Positions 8,060 through 12,071 of a stretch of DNA of 12,071 bases are shown here, one piece after another. The first letter of the stretch is position 1, and the number at the start of each line of letters is the position of its first letter. The translations under genes and the position numbers were made by a program. The notes beneath the pieces were generated by a model. It had not been told where the DNA came from and made no database searches. It saw only the letters and a program-made list of their open reading frames with translations. Source of the stretch: CAYMOV01 sp964392085 (GTDB lineage: Bacteria; Oederibacteriota; Muellerivitia; Muellerivitales; Muellerivitaceae); NCBI GenBank assembly GCA_964392085.1, contig CAYMOV010000080.1:1-12071 (forward strand), given 5' to 3'.

Positions 8060-8074
8060 GCCAAAACTTATCTC
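8053..8074. terminator. Hairpin spanning the stop codon of the membrane protein gene
   Basis: GAGATAAG (8053-8060) and CTTATCTC (8067-8074) form a perfect 8-bp stem with a CCAAAA loop. The stop TAA (8057-8059) lies inside the left arm. It directly adjoins the stronger hairpin that follows, so it may be part of the same termination region. Confidence 0.4.
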
Positions 8075-8112
8075 ACCACCATCCCTCAGCCGAGGGCTGA
8101 TGGGTGGTGGTG
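8074..8112. terminator. Strong bidirectional hairpin between convergent genes
   Basis: An 18-position stem, 8074-8091 against 8095-8112, with 16 Watson-Crick pairs, one G-T wobble (8082/8104), one mismatch (8085/8101) and a GAG loop. It lies between two converging genes (stop codons at 8059 and 8131), the expected place for a shared terminator. No classic T-run follows on either strand; the minus strand has only TTTT at 8066-8063. Termination is therefore likely but not textbook. Confidence 0.6.
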
Positions 8113-8130
8113 AAGATATTCGGCCGTTTA

Positions 8131-9696
8131 TTAAGGCGTCTTTCCCTCGAAGGGCTCCTCGCCCGTCAACCCCTTGACCACCCGTTCCGCGGTCTCCGGC
8201 AGGCTGCGGTAGGTGGCCACCACGGTGTCCGCCTGGACGTCGAACTCCAGGTGCGTAAAGGGATGGAAGTGGTTGAGGAACACCACCGGCACGCCGAGAC
8301 GCATCCAACCTTCCATGAGGTTGCGGCAGACCGGGCCCGTCAGGCGGGCGGTGCCCACGCCCCAGCCGTAGGGCGCCCCAATGGAGCAGACCACCAGGTC
8401 AAATTGGCCCGCCGCCACGGCGTCGTGGATCTTGCGGGGCCCCGGATCCACCCATTCCTCCACCCGTTCGGCCCGGCGGTGGAGCGCGGTGGTGACCGCG
8501 TCGAAGGTTTCCTTCTCTTCCAGGTAGTTGACCGCCACCACCAAGTGGAGCACCCGGCTGTGGGGTTGGATCGAGACCGGCAAAGTTTGGTTTCGGTCCC
8601 GCACCAGGGTCACGCTCCGCCGGATCACCTCGGTGGCCAGCTTTTCGTGGGCTTCCAGGTCCGGCACCGCCGTCTTCTTTTGACCGAACAGCCCCAAGTC
8701 CTCCTTAGCCGCCAAAATCCTGGCCGCGCGGTCCCGGAGGGTGGTTTCCCTCAATTTCCCCGCGTCCCGCAGGGCCTCCATCTTCCGGTAGAACATTTCC
8801 CCGGTCCGCTGGAAGAGCAACACGTCCCCGCCGCATTCCCACCAACGGGCGCAGGCTTCGTAGGGATCCAGGAACCCCGTGAGGCCCGCCATACCCACGG
8901 CGTCCGACACCAAGAGCCCCTCGAACCCCAGTTCGTCCCCCAGGAGGCCCCGGATGATTTTTTCCGACACCGTGGCGGGTGGGCTGATCCCCAGCTTCGC
9001 GTCGGGTGGGTCCACCGCGGGGAACCCCAGGTGGCCCACCATCACGCACTTCGCGCCACGATCGATCAGTTCCCGGTAGACCAAGCCGGGTCCCCCGCGC
9101 CATTGGTCCAGGGTCAAGGGGATCTGGGGCGTGGTCAGGTGCTGGTCGAAGGTCGAGGTGCCGTCCCCGGGGAAATGCTTGAGGGTGGCCATGAGGCCGT
9201 GGTCCTGGAGGCCGCGCAGGTAGGCGCCCGCGAAGCGGAGCACCGACTCGACCCGGGACCCGGCGCTTCGGGACGACACCACGGGGCTGTCGGGGTTCGT
9301 CGCCAGGTCCACCACGGGGCCGAGGGTCCAATGGTAGCCGAGGGAAACCGCCTCCTCGGCGGTCGCCTTCCCCACGGCGTAAGCCAGGGCCTCATCGCCC
9401 GCGGCCCCCAGGGCCATGAGGTCCGGGAACCGGGGGAAACCCTTCACCATGCGCCCCGCGCCGCATTCCATGTCGCTCGTCACCAACGGCGGGATCTTGG
9501 GGTTGACCCCCTTGAGCTGGCCGATGCGTTCCCGCAATTCCGCCGGCGTCCTCCAGCCGATGAACCCCGCGCCGTAGGGCGCCCGCGGCTCCTCGACGTT
9601 CAGGACGGGGCAGGAACATTGGTCCAGCAGTTCGCGGAAGGAAAGGGACGCGGCGAGGGCTCGGGCGCGGTCCGAGGGGATGAGACGGTGCTTCAA
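8131..9696 (-). CDS. Glycoside hydrolase family 3 beta-N-acetylhexosaminidase (NagZ-like, two-domain)
   Basis: Predicted to cleave N-acetylglucosaminyl units, probably from peptidoglycan fragments or chitin-like oligosaccharides. 521 residues. The N-terminal TIM barrel (about 1-340) contains KHFPGDG (173-179), the Asp184-Gln185-His186 pair that matches the Asp-His general acid/base dyad of NagZ-type enzymes, and LLVSDAVGM with the likely nucleophile Asp265. The C-terminal alpha/beta domain (about 350-521) starts with RRSVTLVRDRNQTLPV, so this is the two-domain form seen in Bacillus NagZ and not the single-domain form of E. coli. Canonical NagZ has KHFPGHG; the His-to-Asp change at 178 marks a separate subfamily that I believe is widespread. 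No signal peptide is seen, suggesting a cytoplasmic role in cell-wall recycling. TTG start supported by AAGGAG seven bases upstream. Substrate is inferred. Confidence 0.85.
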   Translation of the reverse strand: MKHRLIPSDRARALAASLSFRELLDQCSCPVLNVEEPRAPYGAGFIGWRTPAELRERIGQLKGVNPKIPPLVTSDMECGAGRMVKGFPRFPDLMALGAAGDEALAYAVGKATAEEAVSLGYHWTLGPVVDLATNPDSPVVSSRSAGSRVESVLRFAGAYLRGLQDHGLMATLKHFPGDGTSTFDQHLTTPQIPLTLDQWRGGPGLVYRELIDRGAKCVMVGHLGFPAVDPPDAKLGISPPATVSEKIIRGLLGDELGFEGLLVSDAVGMAGLTGFLDPYEACARWWECGGDVLLFQRTGEMFYRKMEALRDAGKLRETTLRDRAARILAAKEDLGLFGQKKTAVPDLEAHEKLATEVIRRSVTLVRDRNQTLPVSIQPHSRVLHLVVAVNYLEEKETFDAVTTALHRRAERVEEWVDPGPRKIHDAVAAGQFDLVVCSIGAPYGWGVGTARLTGPVCRNLMEGWMRLGVPVVFLNHFHPFTHLEFDVQADTVVATYRSLPETAERVVKGLTGEEPFEGKTP

Positions 9697-9703
9697 GGGG
9701 CGG

Positions 9704-9709
9704 CTCCTT
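9704..9709 (-). promoter_or_regulatory. Ribosome binding site of the GH3 gene
   Basis: AAGGAG on the minus strand, seven bases before the TTG at 9696. This strong site fixes TTG as the start. No convincing promoter is visible in the 105-base gap to the next gene upstream (9802), so readthrough from that gene is possible. Confidence 0.75.
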
Positions 9710-9801
9710 ACCGGTCGGGTCTAGGGTGAGGCGCACAATCTAACGGGGGCCGGCGTTTGGGATACGGAATTTATTGCGGGAAGTTTTGACCGATTGCGGC
9801 T

Positions 9802-10764
9802 TCAGTCGTCGGTCTTGATGTCCGCCGGCGGGGGCGTCGGGGTCGGGCCGGGGTTCTGGAGGTGCAGGTGGAAGGGCGCCATGGGCGGCTCGTCGAAAAC
9901 GTAGGTCTTCAGGGCGTCCACCAGGCAGAGGGTGGCGTCGTTCTTGGGCTCGGCCCAAAAGCGCTGGACCGTCCCGTCGCCCCCCACTTCCACCACGAGC
10001 TCGTAGGGCTCGGTCTTGGCCCGGGCGTTGGTCGTGTCGCTCAGGGCCTCGGTCAAAAGGTCCTGAAGGTCCGGAAGGACCTGGGTCTTGTATCGCCGCC
10101 CCTGGGTCGTCTCGGTATCGAGGTCGGCCTGTTGGCGCGCGTTGGGGGTGATCCAGAACTGGAGCGATTTCGACCAAGGGGGGGTGACATCCTGGCCCGT
10201 GGGCGCCAAGTACCGGTAGGAGGCGATCAATTGCCGGAAGGCCGGGAGGGCCCGCTCAAATTGGACGTCGTCGACCACGGCCAACTCAAACCACACCAGG
10301 GCCGCCCCCGCGTTCAAGGAAGCCACGAGGTGGTGGTATTGCAGTTGGTCGTAGCCCGGCCCCCGCAGTTCCACCAGCTTCGCCACGGGTCCCCGCTTGG
10401 TTTTCACGCCGTCCATGTCCACCACCGAATCATAGGGGTGGGTCTCCATCCGGATCGCGTTTTGCTTCTGGAGGTAGGCCGGAAGGCCCTGGGGTCCGAC
10501 GTCGTCCTTGGGGATGGACCCCGTATAGATGTAGGCGAAGGCGTCGCCGTAGGCCTGGTCGAGGGGGTGGAAGACCTGCGCGGCTCCAGGCTTCCAGTGG
10601 GCATCCCCGGCCATGGCCCAGCCGTCGGGAAGGGTCAGTCGGAAGGCGGTCGCCTGGCCCTCGATGAGGACATAGCCCGGGTCGCGGTCCGGCGGGCTGT
10701 CCAAGGCGGCCAAGGGGCCCACGAGGACCAGGAGCAGGCCGGACAGGAGGAGGGCGGTTTTCAT
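9802..10764 (-). CDS. Secreted protein of unknown function with TonB-C-like C-terminal domain
   Basis: 320 residues. MK plus a leucine-rich stretch to about residue 20 (ending GPLAA) is a clear Sec signal peptide, so the mature protein is exported. Residues about 28-187 form one domain (FRLTLPDGW near the start, FERALPAFRQLIASYRYL near the end), a layout seen in PsbP/DUF1795-like lipoprotein domains. Residues about 228-302 form a second (PYELVVEVGGDGTVQRFW, a Cys-containing helix, then FDEPPMAPFHLHLQ), which resembles the beta-alpha-beta pattern of TonB/AgmX C-terminal domains. The tail is proline- and threonine-rich (PTPTPPP). Both fold suggestions are impressions from pattern, not searches. 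There is no Shine-Dalgarno sequence before the ATG, but TACAAT lies 9 bases upstream. It is followed after 105 bases by the GH3 gene on the same strand. Confidence 0.75.
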   Translation of the reverse strand: MKTALLLSGLLLVLVGPLAALDSPPDRDPGYVLIEGQATAFRLTLPDGWAMAGDAHWKPGAAQVFHPLDQAYGDAFAYIYTGSIPKDDVGPQGLPAYLQKQNAIRMETHPYDSVVDMDGVKTKRGPVAKLVELRGPGYDQLQYHHLVASLNAGAALVWFELAVVDDVQFERALPAFRQLIASYRYLAPTGQDVTPPWSKSLQFWITPNARQQADLDTETTQGRRYKTQVLPDLQDLLTEALSDTTNARAKTEPYELVVEVGGDGTVQRFWAEPKNDATLCLVDALKTYVFDEPPMAPFHLHLQNPGPTPTPPPADIKTDD

Positions 10765-10773
10765 GGTGGGGAT

Positions 10774-10779
10774 ATTGTA
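10774..10779 (-). promoter_or_regulatory. Putative -10 box giving a leaderless or near-leaderless mRNA
   Basis: TACAAT on the minus strand, one mismatch from consensus. A start about 7 bases downstream falls near 10767, only about 3 bases before the ATG at 10764. The -35 position (10797-10802, CTGCCG) is poor. The lack of any purine-rich binding site before the ATG fits leaderless translation. Confidence 0.35.
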
Positions 10780-10897
10780 GCAGGGAGGGCTAAACCCGGC
10801 AGAGCCGTCGATCCATAAAAATCATGAATCAACCTAAGGCTCAAAAGCTGTTGCCTGTTCAACTCCCGAATATAGCCCTCTAAATCCACCGAGGATC

Positions 10898-11605
10898 TTA
10901 TGGAGCCGGCGCCTTGACGCCCTTCATCGCCCTCTCGGTCATGGGCGCGGTTTTCGCCATTCCATTGAGGATCTCAAGGGTCAACAAGAGCGCGACCTTC
11001 GGGTCAATGGCTCCCCGGACCATCTTTAATATTTCGGAAAGGGCCAACACCGATACCCGCAATGCCTCTTTCTTCACCTTGAGCGGGTTGAGGATTTCGT
11101 CGACCTGGTGCCGTGTTTCATACCCGAACTTCAAGGGTACCAAAGTGGGGCGGTTCTCCAAGGGCACAGTCAGGGGAACGGATCCCCAGTCTTCCTTCTT
11201 GCCGATTCCCGCCGCGTAATTTCCCATAACCTCCTTGATCGGGGGGAAATCGGCCTTTTGGTAGGTTCCGGGCGTCAATCGGTCCCGGAGCATCCCGACC
11301 ACCGAATCCGATGGATAGGAGTCCAAGTCCCCTTCCACTGATTCCCCATAAAGGATGCCGTTGATCTCTTCGGAAAACACACGCGACCCCGGGACATGCT
11401 CATGGTCCCGGAGGGGATATTGCCCCGCGAGGTCGATGCAACGTTCCGCGACGACCGTCGAAATGAGCGTCAACGCGTCCTCAGACCGTATTCTCTTGTT
11501 TGAATCGGTTAGGCCTCCCACGACAAAAGCAACCAGTCGAGCCTGCGCGATCTTGGGGTCCGAGGACATTCCGGTCGCATTCAGGATGAAGTCTTTTAAA
11601 CCCAT
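10898..11605 (-). CDS. Hypothetical protein, 235 residues
   Basis: I do not recognise this protein. It has no signal peptide, membrane helix or familiar catalytic motif, and is probably a soluble, largely helical protein. Notable segments: SEDALTLISTVVAERCIDLAG (41-61) and PLRDHEHVPGSRVFSEEIN (64-82), with a compact DHEH; SVVGMLRDRL (101-110); PLKFGYETRHQVDEILNPL (157-175); and IDPKVALLLTLEILNGMAKTAPMTERAM (200-227). The dense polar and glycine signature suggests a conserved family and not a chance frame. The ATG at 11605 is preferred because TAGGA lies 6 bases upstream; an in-frame ATG at 11623 with AAGGG only 4 bases upstream would add six residues. It lies 45 bases after the 108-residue gene on the same strand. 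Composition is lower in GC than the left of the window in places (60-base block 10981-11040 is 50% GC by hand count, against 73% at 3121-3180). Confidence 0.7.
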   Translation of the reverse strand: MGLKDFILNATGMSSDPKIAQARLVAFVVGGLTDSNKRIRSEDALTLISTVVAERCIDLAGQYPLRDHEHVPGSRVFSEEINGILYGESVEGDLDSYPSDSVVGMLRDRLTPGTYQKADFPPIKEVMGNYAAGIGKKEDWGSVPLTVPLENRPTLVPLKFGYETRHQVDEILNPLKVKKEALRVSVLALSEILKMVRGAIDPKVALLLTLEILNGMAKTAPMTERAMKGVKAPAP

Positions 11606-11611
11606 TTCACA

Positions 11612-11616
11612 TCCTA
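11612..11616 (-). promoter_or_regulatory. Ribosome binding site of the 235-residue gene
   Basis: TAGGA on the minus strand, 6 bases before the ATG at 11605. It favours this start over the ATG at 11623. Confidence 0.5.
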
Positions 11617-11650
11617 GTCGCATGAAACCCTTTTGGGCGTTTAGCGCGCC

Positions 11651-11977
11651 CTACTTGTTGCGTCTGGCGTAGGTGGAAAATTGGAGGAAATACTTCCGGA
11701 GGTCCGGGGTGGGCGGTTCCGGCCCAAAAGAACGGCAGGCTTCTTCCCGCAACCGCGTGATTTCCTTGAGGCGGCGCTTCCACCTGGAATCCCCAAGGGT
11801 CAAGTCCACAAGCTCCAACATCCGGTCAAAGGCCTTTTGCGACTGTTCCGCGTTGTTTTTATTCTTCCAATTTAAGGCGCGTTCATACTCACTGCCCACG
11901 TTGCCCAACTGTTCCGATAGGGTCATTGTGAACCAGCGGCCCGAGGAGAGGCTTGGGTGGTGGGTTTCAGGGGTCAT
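11651..11977 (-). CDS. Small conserved-looking helical protein, 108 residues
   Basis: Residues 20-105 show a distinctive pattern: SEQLGNVGSEYERALNWK, AFDRMLELVDLTL, RWKRRLKEITRLREEAC and KYFLQFSTYARR. I recall this as a widespread family of short uncharacterised proteins (NIGSEv-RA-nWK ... LELLDLTi ... RLKEi-RLRE ... YF--F--aAR), often beside nucleotidyltransferase-type genes, which would suggest a HEPN-like helical partner. That link is memory and inference. The ATG at 11977 overlaps the stop of the upstream reading frame as ATGA, which suggests translational coupling. The conserved part only begins near the ATG at 11926, so the first 17 residues may be a lineage-specific extension. The 60-base block 11821-11880 is 47% GC by hand count. 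Confidence 0.75.
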   Translation of the reverse strand: MTPETHHPSLSSGRWFTMTLSEQLGNVGSEYERALNWKNKNNAEQSQKAFDRMLELVDLTLGDSRWKRRLKEITRLREEACRSFGPEPPTPDLRKYFLQFSTYARRNK

Positions 11978-12071
11978 GGCACAAGTTTCCGGACGATCGT
12001 TTCGATTTTCAGGCGGATCGCCGGATCTTCCACCCCGCGGGACCGGTTGTTTTGGCTGGGGCGGATATTGA
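11974..12071 (-). CDS. C-terminal fragment of an upstream gene (runs off right edge)
   Basis: The minus strand is open from the right edge to a TGA at 11974-11976, giving 31 residues that end LKIETIVRKLVP. The TGA overlaps the ATG of the 108-residue gene in ATGA, as in coupled operons, so this is probably the end of a real gene. It is too short for a family call. The amphipathic IETIVRKLV segment resembles helices that precede the active site of small nucleotidyltransferases, but no GS-motif follows in this frame before the stop. Confidence 0.45.
   Translation of the reverse strand, partial: NIRPSQNNRSRGVEDPAIRLKIETIVRKLVP

Noticed and set aside
8104..9729. Long plus-strand frame (541 codons) opposite the GH3 gene
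   Set aside because: The opposite strand encodes a complete GH3 enzyme with a strong binding site; the plus-strand translation is low-complexity histidine/glycine/proline-rich and starts inside the terminator hairpin.
10765..10897. Small gene or RNA in the gap between the secreted protein and the 235-residue gene
   Set aside because: Only an 11-codon frame starting ATG-ATT is seen, without a binding site, and no stable stem was found; apart from the TACAAT box I see nothing definite in it.

Overview
This is a high-GC bacterial window with tightly packed genes, Shine-Dalgarno start sites and several TTG starts. The gene content (AddAB-type recombination nuclease, IspH of the MEP isoprenoid pathway, a family-3 glycosidase of the NagZ type) is bacterial. 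I cannot assign a phylum from the sequence alone.

Layout, left to right. Positions 1-5903 (minus strand) hold a two-gene AddAB-like operon. The AddB-like nuclease subunit comes first, and the AddA-like UvrD-family helicase follows through an ATGA stop/start overlap; the helicase runs off the left edge. Positions 5904-6063 are a compact divergent control region. It has a palindromic ATTATAAT that can act as a -10 box on both strands, followed by a striking inverted array of seven-base repeats (5981-6048) just upstream of the ispH ribosome binding site. Positions 6064-8059 (plus strand) hold ispH and then a 12-helix membrane protein resembling NnrS and heme-copper oxidase subunit I. Two adjoining hairpins (8053-8112) separate this from the convergent minus-strand genes.

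Positions 8131-9696 encode a two-domain family-3 beta-N-acetylhexosaminidase with the KHFPGDG variant motif. Positions 9802-10764 encode a secreted protein of unknown function with a C-terminal domain reminiscent of TonB-C folds; its mRNA may be leaderless. Positions 10898-12071 hold a minus-strand cluster of three genes: a partial gene, a 108-residue protein and a 235-residue protein. Parts of this cluster are clearly lower in GC than the rest, and I do not recognise a defined function for it. It is the most likely accessory segment.

The left half is housekeeping (DNA repair, isoprenoid precursors). The repeat-bearing divergent promoter and the right-hand cluster of unknown genes are the parts that ordinary annotation does not explain.
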